Below the pieces are notes generated by a model. It was not told the origin of the DNA. It saw nothing but the letters and a program-made list of their open reading frames with translations, and ran no database searches. From contig CAILBQ010000068.1 in assembly GCA_903832475.1 (NCBI GenBank), positions 1-13,619 of the forward strand: a stretch of DNA of 13,619 nt. The letters are read 5' to 3'. Below, in pieces: positions 6,954-13,577 of this stretch (position 1 is its first letter; each line of letters starts with the position of its first letter). A program made the translations under genes and the position numbers. Source of the stretch: an uncultured Acidobacteriota bacterium. Lineage in GTDB: Bacteria > Acidobacteriota > Terriglobia > Terriglobales > Acidobacteriaceae.

Positions 6954-8222
6954 TTACCCCACCAGCCGCACGTTCTCGCGCGCCCACTGATTCGCCGCCT
7001 CGTATAACCGCGGCACTTCCTCCATTGGAATACCCGCCTCCGCAGCCATCCGGTCGCAGGACTCCCAGTGCGCTGCCTCGTAGCACAGCAGCAGGTCCAG
7101 CGCCGTCCGCTCCGCGTTGCTTTCTCCCAGCAGCGCATCCCGCAAATCCGGCCGCAGCGGCATCGCCTCCACGATCGTCGTCATCGGAACGCTGATCAAT
7201 ACCGGAAGCAGGCTCAGGACTCCCATCAGGTATTGCTCTTTGGGAGCTCGTCCTGTAAATCTCGCGATCGACTCGCAAAATCTCCCGCGCACAAAGGCCG
7301 CCTGCAGCAGCTCAGAAGATTGATTTCCCTTCCACTGCCCGGCAATCGCTACCGTTGCAATCCGGCGAAACATCTCATCTCCAATGATGATCAGAGCTCC
7401 ATCGATCGACGTCACCGTCCGGCTCGCCGCATACATCGCCGAGTTGACGATGCGTAGCAGCCGGTAGGTCAACGCCGCGTCTCGCTTCACCAGCCCGCTG
7501 ACCCGCGCCACATCCAGCGGCTCTTCTTGCAGCGCCTGCAGCATTTCCATTTGCACCAGCAGATTGGGCGGAATTCGCCGGCTCTTCATCAGAACCGGTT
7601 TGCAAAAGTAGTAGCCCTGGAAAAGCGTGAAGCCCTCCTTCTGCACGATTTCCAAATCTTCCCGCGTCTCCACCCGCTCCGCCACCAGGTGCGCCGTGCA
7701 GCCGTGCAGGCTCTGGATCAACGCCATCCGTGCCTCCGCCGAGGTAACCGACATGTCCACCTTCACATAGTCGGCAATACGCAAAAACGGCTCCCACTCC
7801 GGCTTCCATTCAAAGTCGTCGAGCGCCAGCCGATACCCTGCCGCCTTCAACTCTACGCATACTCTCAGCAACTCCGCCGTCGGCTCCAGCGTCTCCAGCA
7901 GTTCCAGCACCGTCTGCCCCGGCGGCAGCACCATCACCAGCCGGCCCAGCAGAGCCTCGCGCGTGCAGTTGACAAACACCAGCGACTCGCCCGCCAGCCG
8001 CTCGATTCCGCCCGCGACCAGATTATCCAGAACATCGCGCGTCGCCGCGTCGCCATCCCCGCTGAACGCCACCGTCGGCCCCTCGCGGAACAGCATTTCA
8101 TAGCCGTGAACGTTGCCCCGCGCGTCCAGAATCGGCTGCCGCGCTACGTAGCGCATGCACCCGGCTTCCCCTGTTGTCGCATCCGTACATCTTGTTACTT
8201 CCGCAGTCGTCAACTGTGCCAC
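6954..8222 (-). CDS. EAL-like/HDOD signalling protein
   Basis: A 422-residue cytoplasmic protein with an N-terminal EAL-type c-di-GMP phosphodiesterase-like domain (about 24-212) and a C-terminal HDOD domain (about 218-400), the architecture of Vibrio CdgJ and Bacillus YuxH. EAL reads YEMLFR (E42), and other ligand positions appear kept: N85 in FVNCT, E107, D135-D136 in LALDDFEW, K154 in VKVDMS, E182 in AERVET and Q202 in FQGYYFCKP. The catalytic-loop consensus DDFGTGYSS is absent, replaced by DDFEWKPEW, as is common in this subfamily, so activity cannot be assumed. HDOD features include LVKRDAALTYRLLRIVNSA (244-262) and ALIIIGDEMFRRI. The longest reading starts with GTG at 8222; an ATG at 8156 (MRYVARQPILD) fits the usual family N-terminus and is an equally good start. 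It is 115 bp downstream of the gluzincin-like gene. Confidence 0.88.
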   Translation of the reverse strand: MAQLTTAEVTRCTDATTGEAGCMRYVARQPILDARGNVHGYEMLFREGPTVAFSGDGDAATRDVLDNLVAGGIERLAGESLVFVNCTREALLGRLVMVLPPGQTVLELLETLEPTAELLRVCVELKAAGYRLALDDFEWKPEWEPFLRIADYVKVDMSVTSAEARMALIQSLHGCTAHLVAERVETREDLEIVQKEGFTLFQGYYFCKPVLMKSRRIPPNLLVQMEMLQALQEEPLDVARVSGLVKRDAALTYRLLRIVNSAMYAASRTVTSIDGALIIIGDEMFRRIATVAIAGQWKGNQSSELLQAAFVRGRFCESIARFTGRAPKEQYLMGVLSLLPVLISVPMTTIVEAMPLRPDLRDALLGESNAERTALDLLLCYEAAHWESCDRMAAEAGIPMEEVPRLYEAANQWARENVRLVG

Positions 8223-8337
8223 CTCTGACGTCCCGCATCGGCAAATCGCCCACGCTCTTCACTGTGTTGCAAAGACAGGCAAAGCACGGGTTGCATCCAT
8301 CCCGCGATGGACCGAAATCATGCCAAGCGACGCTCGC

Positions 8338-10362
8338 CTATGGCCTGGGAGGGGGAGCGTCCAGCGTCTTGATATGGATCGTCGCCTGCGTCTCCGGGAT
8401 CGTCCCATCGTTCAGCCGCACTTCGGTCGGTGCCCCCTGGATCAAAATCCGCTGCACCGCCTTCGACCGCGCCTGCAGCATCACTCTCTGCGTCACCGAC
8501 GCCGAATCGCTGATCACCTGCACCGGCGCCTCCACCGACGCATACCCGTTGTTGGCCATGTTGACGGCCACCAGGTAAGAACCCGGCACCGATGCCGCAC
8601 TGGGATAGACCGTCTCGATCGACAGATCCGGCAAACCCTTGTCCGCATACACCCAGTCCGCGAAGAACCATTTCAGGTCGTGCCGCTGCCCCGCCTGCTC
8701 CACCAGCGCCTCAAAGGAATCCGCCCCGGCATCCTTGGCCGGATCGTACGCCCGCAGCGCCGCTGACAGCGTCGCATCCCCCACCAGGTCGCGCAGCATC
8801 CAGAACACATACGCCGCCTTGGTCCGGTAATACACCGGCGAAATGCACGCCACCAACGGCTGCCCGTCGCCCGCTCCCGGACTCTCCGGCTCCGCCAGCG
8901 CCAATGCCGGCCGCGCGTTATCCAACGCCGCCAGCGCTCGATCCCTTCCATCCCGCTTCTCAATCCACAACGTGCCCATGAAGTGTGCCACGCCCTCGCT
9001 CAACCACGCCCGTGGCGACATCACCCACGCATGCGTCAACGCATGCGCCATCACTCCGTCCAACACATCCGGTGCAACCGCGCGTATCGGCGTCGCCAGC
9101 ATAGCCGCCGTCTCAAACGGAATATCCCCATCCTCCGGCAAGTCCAGCACCGTCAACTGCGACCGCGGACTCTTGCCCAGCCATCCCTGCAAAAACGGCG
9201 TCACATCCGCCGCCGAATTCGCCCATGCCGCCATGTTCTTTTCCGATTCCGGCCGCATCCACAACGTTGCGTTGGTCACCCCGTGGCTCGTCCGGCTGGC
9301 CAGAAACAGACTGGGCGCCTCAAAACCCAGCGTTGCATCCTCCACCTTGGCCGTGGCAATCGTAGCCACCGTCGCATCGGAAGCCGCCACCACCGCCAGC
9401 GGCGCAGGATGCCCATTGATCAGCGCGATGTTTGGAACCGTCCCGCCCGGCGGCAACTCCACCGTCAGCGCCATGCGAAAATGTGACCCCGCCAGCTTCA
9501 GCTTGTGTGTCCCAATTTCGTCGAACAGCCGCGCACCGTCCCCCAAAATCACCGGCGGCGCCGACGCCGGATACCAGACCACGTTGCCAAACCCGCGCAA
9601 TCCCGTGAAATCGGCACTGATTCGATCCCAGTCCGAGTGCTCGGCCACATCCTGCGGCGTCCCAATCGCCAGCAGCCGCTTCGCCGACAACGCTACCGTT
9701 CCTGCATAGGTCACATCCAGTTGCAGCGAAGCCCCCGGCGCCAGCGACTGGGCCAGCGTCACTGTCGCCTCATGCAGTTGCCCCGTGTGATCCGCATCCG
9801 AATTCAAAACCGCCACCGTGAACGGCGCCGCGACCCCTTTGATTCGAATCTGCTCCCAGTTCAGCGTCGACGATAGCTGCAGCGGCACGTGCGTCAGCGC
9901 CGTACGCCCGCCGTTGCGTACCATCACCAGTGCCCGCACCGCCAGCAATCCCTCCGCCGGACGCACCCGAACATCCAGATCGAAATCCGTAAACGTCAGC
10001 GCAGACCGCTCGGCATCGGACGCGACCGGCGCGTTCGTGACCCCTCCCACAACCGGAGCTTTCCCCGTCGCCGGATCGGCATTGACTACTACCGGCACCG
10101 AAGGCTCTTTTGTCTGTTCAGGCGTCCGATCTTGCCGCGCAGCAGGTGTCGTCCCGTCCGTCGTCTGCCCATTTTCATCAATGGACCGCTGCAGGATCAC
10201 CTTGCCTTTTTTCTGCTGATGCTGCTGCGTCTCCTGCATGGTCTGCGAAGAAACCGGTGGCAGTCCCGAAGACGTCTGTCCCCCCGCCGGCCTCGCCGCC
10301 AACAGCGACACGATCGCCAGCCAGACCGCCAACCCTACCGCCGGACTAATTTTCTCCCGCAT
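8338..10362 (-). CDS. Exported M1/gluzincin-like protein with degenerate HEXXH (HALTH)
   Basis: A 674-residue exported protein. Residues 1-29 form a signal peptide (VGLAVWLAIVSLLAARPAGG), followed by a low-complexity linker (30-118, Gln/Thr/Pro rich). Residues 120-235 form an M1-type N-terminal beta-domain, and FGNVVWYPASAPP (258-270) resembles the pre-catalytic region. The catalytic helix reads VMAHALTHAW (438-446) and is followed by AWLSEGVAHFM (452-462), with E456 as a possible third zinc ligand. The canonical motif is H-E-x-x-H, so the general-base glutamate is Ala441. The gap from the second His to E456 is 11 residues against 18 in classical M1 enzymes, closer to shorter peptidase-MA types. 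A helical region and a beta-domain (585-665) complete it. The start at 10362 has GGGAG about eight bases upstream; a longer open frame to 10665 lies inside rlmB and is rejected. Family moderate, loss of activity inferred. Confidence 0.8.
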   Translation of the reverse strand: MREKISPAVGLAVWLAIVSLLAARPAGGQTSSGLPPVSSQTMQETQQHQQKKGKVILQRSIDENGQTTDGTTPAARQDRTPEQTKEPSVPVVVNADPATGKAPVVGGVTNAPVASDAERSALTFTDFDLDVRVRPAEGLLAVRALVMVRNGGRTALTHVPLQLSSTLNWEQIRIKGVAAPFTVAVLNSDADHTGQLHEATVTLAQSLAPGASLQLDVTYAGTVALSAKRLLAIGTPQDVAEHSDWDRISADFTGLRGFGNVVWYPASAPPVILGDGARLFDEIGTHKLKLAGSHFRMALTVELPPGGTVPNIALINGHPAPLAVVAASDATVATIATAKVEDATLGFEAPSLFLASRTSHGVTNATLWMRPESEKNMAAWANSAADVTPFLQGWLGKSPRSQLTVLDLPEDGDIPFETAAMLATPIRAVAPDVLDGVMAHALTHAWVMSPRAWLSEGVAHFMGTLWIEKRDGRDRALAALDNARPALALAEPESPGAGDGQPLVACISPVYYRTKAAYVFWMLRDLVGDATLSAALRAYDPAKDAGADSFEALVEQAGQRHDLKWFFADWVYADKGLPDLSIETVYPSAASVPGSYLVAVNMANNGYASVEAPVQVISDSASVTQRVMLQARSKAVQRILIQGAPTEVRLNDGTIPETQATIHIKTLDAPPPRP

Positions 10363-10418
10363 CCGATACTCTCCCGGCCGATTCTCTCGCCGTATTCGCA
10401 AGTCGGAAACGACCCCTC

Positions 10419-11225
10419 TCACGAACCAAGCCCTTTCAGCTTCTTCGGCTTGGACGCCGCCCCGGCGCTTTTGTCCGTTGCACTCGATGTTCCCGCAGCC
10501 TTGTTCCGCCTCTGCCGGTACGCCTCGAATAGCACCACCGCCCCCGCCGCCGAGACATTCAGCGAACTCACCCCGCCCGCCATGGGAATCCGCAGCAGGT
10601 GGTCGCACGTCTTCCGCACCAGATCGTGCAGCCCCTCGCCCTCGCGTCCCATCACCAGCGCACAATCCCCGGTAAAGTCGAACCGGTCGTAATCCATCGT
10701 GCCCCGCTCATCCAGCCCGATGATCCAGATATTCTCGCGCTTCAGGTCTTCGAGCGAACGCACCAGGTTCACCACCCGAGCAATCCGCAAATGTTCCTGC
10801 GCCCCTGCCGCCGCCTTCGCCGCCACAGCGCTCAACGGCGCAGCCCGCCGCTCCGTCATCACCACCGAATCCACCCCCGCCCCATCCGCCGAGCGCAGCA
10901 GCGCCCCAAGATTCTGCGGATCTTCCACGCCATCCAGCGCCAGCACCAACCGCGGCGATCCCGTCGGCTTGAGCACGTCCTCGATCGTCAAAAACTGCTG
11001 CGCCCGCACAATCGCCACCACGCCCTGGTGCGAAGGCGTCTTCGCCATGTCCGTCAGCGTCTCGCGCGGCTCCGTACGTACCCGGATCTTCAATTCTTTA
11101 CAAAGCGAAACAATCGCCTCCAGCCGCTCGTCACGCCGTTCCCGCGCCACCAGCACGTGGTCAAACCGCCGCTTGCCCGCCTTCAACGCCTCTTCCACCG
11201 GGTGAATTCCATACAAAATCTGCAT
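10419..11225 (-). CDS. rlmB: RlmB-type 23S rRNA 2'-O-ribose methyltransferase (TrmH/SpoU family)
   Basis: A 268-residue SPOUT methyltransferase that, in the RlmB group, methylates the 2'-OH of a conserved guanosine (G2251 in E. coli numbering) of 23S rRNA. An N-terminal substrate-binding domain (1-75, starting LYGIHPVEEALKAG) precedes the knotted SAM domain. Motif 1 is DGVEDPQNLGALLRSADGAG (98-117, with N105 and R111), motif 2 is ALVMGREGEGL (189-199) and motif 3 is IPMAGGVSSLNVSAAGAVVL (213-232, with N223). All are intact. The last 30 residues are a Lys/Ala/Ser-rich tail (KPKKLKG) beyond the usual family length of about 245, possibly an RNA-binding extension. The gluzincin-like gene starts 56 bp downstream on the same strand. 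RlmB is favoured over other TrmH members by the N-terminal domain, but the exact target nucleotide is inferred. Confidence 0.9.
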   Translation of the reverse strand: MQILYGIHPVEEALKAGKRRFDHVLVARERRDERLEAIVSLCKELKIRVRTEPRETLTDMAKTPSHQGVVAIVRAQQFLTIEDVLKPTGSPRLVLALDGVEDPQNLGALLRSADGAGVDSVVMTERRAAPLSAVAAKAAAGAQEHLRIARVVNLVRSLEDLKRENIWIIGLDERGTMDYDRFDFTGDCALVMGREGEGLHDLVRKTCDHLLRIPMAGGVSSLNVSAAGAVVLFEAYRQRRNKAAGTSSATDKSAGAASKPKKLKGLGS

Positions 11226-11325
11226 ATCCCCCAGTGTAGGTCTTTCTCACCCACCTTCGAAATATCTGCTCCCGAAATCCAACCAGGTACTCATATCGAA
11301 AGCCGGGGTATGGAGAGCCAGGTGC

Positions 11326-11361
11326 CCCATATCTACCCGCGCCTTTGCGGGGAGATGTGGG
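11326..11361. repeat. Imperfect 15-bp hairpin in the rlmB/sigma intergenic region
   Basis: The arms CCCATATCTACCCGC (11326-11340) and GCGGGGAGATGTGGG (11347-11361) pair over 15 positions with one G-T wobble and one A/G mismatch around a six-base loop. GTG at 11322-11324 can extend the stem to CAC at 11365-11367. It lies between divergent genes, so it is not a terminator for either. The surrounding 'GGTGCCCCAT...GTGGGATCCAC' resembles dispersed intergenic palindromes I associate with acidobacterial genomes; that link is from memory. The rest of the 290-bp gap 11226-11515 shows no gene; it must hold promoters for rlmB and the sigma gene, but I could not assign boxes. Confidence 0.6.
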
Positions 11362-11511
11362 ATCCACAGCCTCCCCTTGCAAATCCGTACCCACTAAGCC
11401 CCTGGGTCCCCTTGCCGTCCCGAAACAGAACTCCGAAAATCTTCGCGTCACAAAAAAATTATCAAGACAAGGGATTTTCCTAGTCGCGCACGGCCGCTTT
11501 TGCGTCTAATC

Positions 11512-11521
11512 GGAGGTGATG
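11512..11521 (+). promoter_or_regulatory. Extended Shine-Dalgarno GGAGGTGAT overlapping the sigma-factor start codon
   Basis: GGAGGTGATG runs straight into the start. GGAGGTGAT is complementary to the standard 3' end of bacterial 16S rRNA over its whole length, yet the ATG at 11519 is only two bases past GGAGG and a GTG at 11516 overlaps it. No later in-frame ATG exists in the first 60 codons. Confidence 0.6.
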
Positions 11522-12163
11522 CCCCAGTTCGCCGCCACCGCCTCATTGTCCAGCGCCCGTGAAGCACAGGATCTTGTTCGCCAGGAAAGTCTGGAGATCG
11601 CTCAGGGGTTGAAGCGCCAGGATGTCGGTCTGCTCGATGCCCTCATCGTGCGCTACCAGCATCGCCTCCTCCGCTACCTGCTCTACCTCACCAGCAACCG
11701 CGAACAAGCCGAAGACCTCTTCCAGGAAGTCTGGATGCGTGTGCTCCTGCGCGGCGGCCAGTTCAACGGCAAGGCCCGCTTCGATACCTGGCTCTTCACC
11801 GTCGCCCGCAACCTGGTCATCGACCTCCGCCGCAAGCGCACCATGTCCAGCCTCGACGAAATGTTCGAGGCCTCCGGCGAGGACGACCGCAACTCCGGCA
11901 TCGAGATCGCCGCCGACGGCCCCACCCCCTTCGATCAATGCGCCTCCGGTGAAGACCGCGACCGCCTCACCTCCGCGCTCCTTCGCATGGAACCCCTTTA
12001 TCGGGAAGTCCTTGTCCTCCGCTTCCACGAAGATCTGTCCCTCGAAGAAATCGCGACCGTGACCAAAGCGCCATTATCCACGGTAAAATCGCGCTTATAC
12101 CGCGGTCTTGCTTCCATGAAGCCAAAGCTGGCCGAAATGGCTTTTCCGGAACGCACTGCGTAA
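11519..12163 (+). CDS. ECF-type RNA polymerase sigma factor
   Basis: A 214-residue sigma-70 family factor of the ECF group, directing RNA polymerase to a specific promoter set. Region 2 spans about residues 40-107: LIVRYQHRLLRYLLYL, then EQAEDLFQEVWMRVL (core binding) and FDTWLFTVARNLVIDLRRK (-10 recognition). A variable acidic linker (110-148) joins it to region 4 (150-205), where YREVLVLRFHEDLSLEEIA and LSTVKSRLYRGLASMK form the helix-turn-helix for -35 recognition. Regions 1 and 3 are absent, as expected for ECF factors. A GTG at 11516 could add one residue. The next gene, 85 bp on, encodes a small membrane protein that may act as its anti-sigma factor; no zinc-finger anti-sigma is present. 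Regulon unknown. Confidence 0.95.
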   Translation: MPQFAATASLSSAREAQDLVRQESLEIAQGLKRQDVGLLDALIVRYQHRLLRYLLYLTSNREQAEDLFQEVWMRVLLRGGQFNGKARFDTWLFTVARNLVIDLRRKRTMSSLDEMFEASGEDDRNSGIEIAADGPTPFDQCASGEDRDRLTSALLRMEPLYREVLVLRFHEDLSLEEIATVTKAPLSTVKSRLYRGLASMKPKLAEMAFPERTA

Positions 12164-12237
12164 TACTGCTCGCAGCAACTCCTTTGGGTACGCCTTTGGG
12201 CTTGCGGTTACCGCTCCCTTCTGGCTCGTGATCGTTT

Positions 12238-12242
12238 GAGGA
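12238..12242 (+). promoter_or_regulatory. Shine-Dalgarno GAGGA supporting a TTG start
   Basis: GAGGA lies six bases before TTG at 12249. The frame has no early ATG, so this site is the main evidence for translation of the small membrane protein and for its start. Confidence 0.6.
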
Positions 12243-12248
12243 CACGCT

Positions 12249-12644
12249 TTGAACACTGCCTCGCATCCCGCTGACCCTGCCGCTACCCCGGAAACACCGC
12301 TGCGCGAACCGAAACCTTCGCCCGAGTTGCTCTCCGCTCTATCCGGCCGCGAGGCCTCCCGCGACCAGGCCGCCGCCTATCGCACCCGTCGCGTCGTTCT
12401 CAGCTCCCTCGGTGTCATCAAAGAGCAGAAACAGAGTCGCAGCCGCGCCCGCGGCGTGGCCCTCGCCATCACTGTCGTCGTTTTCGCGCTCATCGCGCCT
12501 CTCGTCTGGGAAGCTACCGACAGTCTCATCGCTGGGGAACACCTCGGCGATATGGGCAGCCAGCTCAGCCTCTGGGCCTGCTTCCTCTGTCCCACCCTGC
12601 TTGGCGCCGCACTCGTCGCCGGCTGGTGGCGAAACCGCTCCTGA
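12249..12644 (+). CDS. Small two-helix membrane protein downstream of the ECF sigma factor; unrecognised family
   Basis: A 131-residue protein with a TTG start (GAGGA six bases upstream). I do not recognise the family. Residues 1-68 are hydrophilic, Pro/Ala/Glu-rich at first and then basic (AAYRTRRVVLSSLGVIKEQKQ, in two parts, and SRSRARG). Two hydrophobic segments follow: GVALAITVVVFALIAPLVW (69-87) and LSLWACFLCPTLLGAALVAGWW (106-127, split at Pro115). A short loop containing DSLIAGEHLGDMG lies between them and a WWRNRS tail ends the protein. Basic residues before helix 1 and after helix 2 predict both ends in the cytoplasm. Position, strand and the 85-bp gap suggest it is expressed with the sigma factor, and a cytoplasmic head plus membrane anchor suits an anti-sigma factor, but it has no zinc-finger (HxxxCxxC) motif. 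That role is inference only. Confidence 0.7.
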   Translation: MNTASHPADPAATPETPLREPKPSPELLSALSGREASRDQAAAYRTRRVVLSSLGVIKEQKQSRSRARGVALAITVVVFALIAPLVWEATDSLIAGEHLGDMGSQLSLWACFLCPTLLGAALVAGWWRNRS

Positions 12645-12792
12645 CCAGCCTTTTGAATCCATTGCCCGCCGGCGTTCCCTCAGGACCAGAAATCCGCGCC
12701 TCTGTTGATGTCTCCGCAACTTCTCCTCTCATCTTTCCGTCTGATAGGTAGCCTCGCAAGAATCAGGTAGGTTATGCTTCGGACACAAAACC

Positions 12793-13320
12793 ATGCGTGA
12801 TCCACAATCCATTCCCGTCAATGAAGACGCGCGACTGATCCCCGTCTGGTCGATGATCGCCGCCGGCATCGCCTTCCTTGCCGTCGAATACTATTTCTGG
12901 TTTGTCCTGCCCGGGCAGCGCCATCACCCGCCAGCCCCTCTCGGTCTTCGCACCTACCTCAATCTCTCCTGGGGAATCCTCACCGCGCTCTATTTCCTCA
13001 TGGTCGGCTACGTCAGCAAAGACGCGCCCCGCCGCTCCATGAGCACCCGCTTCTGGATGCTCCTTTGCTTCGTCCTCCCCGGCGGCATCGGCGCCGTCCT
13101 CTATTTCCTCCTGCGCCTGCCCGTCGTCTCCCGCTGCAACGCCTGCGGAACCCACGTCCAGTCCGACTTCCACTTCTGCCCTCAGTGCGCCTACCAGCTC
13201 ACCGCCAGCTGCGGAAACTGCTTCCGCTCCGTCCGCATCACCGACCAGTTCTGCACCCGCTGCGGCCACGAAATCGCCGCCGACCACCTCCCCGCCCGCC
13301 TCCGCGCCCTCGCCGACTAA
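12793..13320 (+). CDS. Membrane protein with C-terminal double zinc ribbon
   Basis: A 175-residue protein with three predicted membrane helices (about 17-39, 53-74 and 86-107) followed by a cysteine-rich cytoplasmic tail. The tail holds four CxxC knuckles: C115/C118 (CNAC), C129/C132 (CPQC), C140/C143 (CGNC) and C154/C157 (CTRC). These pair into two zinc ribbons separated by about eight residues. The first helix is Trp/Tyr/Phe-rich (VEYYFWFVLP) and the third contains VLPGGIGAVLYFLL, a style seen in PLDc_N-like or zinc-ribbon membrane proteins. The biochemical function is unknown; zinc binding is inferred from spacing. The ATG at 12793 has only a weak GGA nine bases upstream. It lies 148 bp after the small membrane protein and could belong to the sigma operon or have its own promoter. 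Confidence 0.8.
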   Translation: MRDPQSIPVNEDARLIPVWSMIAAGIAFLAVEYYFWFVLPGQRHHPPAPLGLRTYLNLSWGILTALYFLMVGYVSKDAPRRSMSTRFWMLLCFVLPGGIGAVLYFLLRLPVVSRCNACGTHVQSDFHFCPQCAYQLTASCGNCFRSVRITDQFCTRCGHEIAADHLPARLRALAD

Positions 13321-13356
13321 GCCTCTCCCGGCTTTTAGTCACCCCTGGTTGTGTCT

Positions 13357-13396
13357 GTCATCCTGAGCCAATCACAGCGAGTCGAAGGACCTGCGG
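13357..13396. repeat. Dispersed-repeat motif GTCATCCTGAGC...GTCGAAGGACCTGCGG
   Basis: GTCATCCTGAGC at 13357-13368 and GTCGAAGGACCTGCGG at 13381-13396 form a two-part motif that I associate with intergenic repeats in Acidobacteriaceae genomes (from memory, not searched). A related motif, TCATGCTGAGCGAATAGAG, lies at 13597-13615, in direct orientation, so the array between is flanked by partial direct repeats. Confidence 0.5.
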
Positions 13397-13398
13397 TT

Positions 13399-13434
13399 GC
13401 ACTTGCTCCTGCACTTGCTCCTGCACTTGCCTTT
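13399..13434. repeat. 12-nt tandem repeat GCACTTGCTCCT, two exact copies and a third partial copy
   Basis: GCACTTGCTCCT occurs exactly at 13399-13410 and 13411-13422, then GCACTTGC plus diverged bases at 13423-13434. It directly precedes the 15-nt array and shares the CTTGC core with it. Confidence 0.85.
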
Positions 13435-13440
13435 CCGCAC

Positions 13441-13559
13441 TGCCTCTCCTGTACCGGCCTTCTTTACTTTTGCCTTTCTTGTACTTGCCTCTCTTGTATT
13501 TGCCTTTCTTGTATTTGCTTTTTTGTACTTGCTTTTTTTGTACTTGCTTTTCTTTCTGT
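13441..13559. repeat. 15-nt tandem array, about eight units of TGCCTTTCTTGTAYT
   Basis: Units begin near 13441, 13456, 13471, 13486, 13501, 13516, 13530 and 13545. The best are TGCCTTTCTTGTACT (13471), TGCCTCTCTTGTATT (13486) and TGCCTTTCTTGTATT (13501). The unit at 13516 has lost one base (14 nt) and outer units are more diverged. The strand is pyrimidine-rich. The multiple-of-three unit keeps a minus-strand frame open with Lys/Tyr/Thr/Arg pentapeptide repeats, which I regard as incidental. Confidence 0.85.
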
Positions 13560-13560
13560 C

Positions 13561-13577
13561 ATTCCCCTCAGGGGAAT
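13561..13577. repeat. Perfect palindrome ATTCCCC-TCA-GGGGAAT
   Basis: Seven-base arms with a three-base loop at the right end of the 15-nt array. It could fold as a small hairpin, but with no T-run after it on the plus strand it is not a convincing terminator. It seems to be part of the repeat cluster. Confidence 0.75.

Noticed and set aside
10363..10665. Upstream extension of the gluzincin-like gene by about 100 codons (GTG/ATG-type start at 10665)
   Set aside because: It lies inside rlmB in another frame, has Gly/Ala/Glu/Arg-rich shadow composition, and the ATG at 10362 has both a ribosome site and a signal peptide.
11161..11451. 96-codon minus-strand frame covering the rlmB/sigma intergenic hairpin
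   Set aside because: It overlaps the start of rlmB, follows the palindrome and has no ribosome site or recognisable domain.
10599..11483. Long plus-strand open frame antisense to rlmB
   Set aside because: Arg/His/Pro/Gln-rich shadow composition; rlmB has complete SPOUT motifs on the other strand.
12181..12200. Direct repeat CCTTTGGG spaced by four bases after the sigma gene
   Set aside because: Two 8-mers only, with no symmetry or known site; likely chance.
13399..13559. CRISPR array
   Set aside because: Units are contiguous 12- and 15-mers with no spacers and no cas genes nearby.
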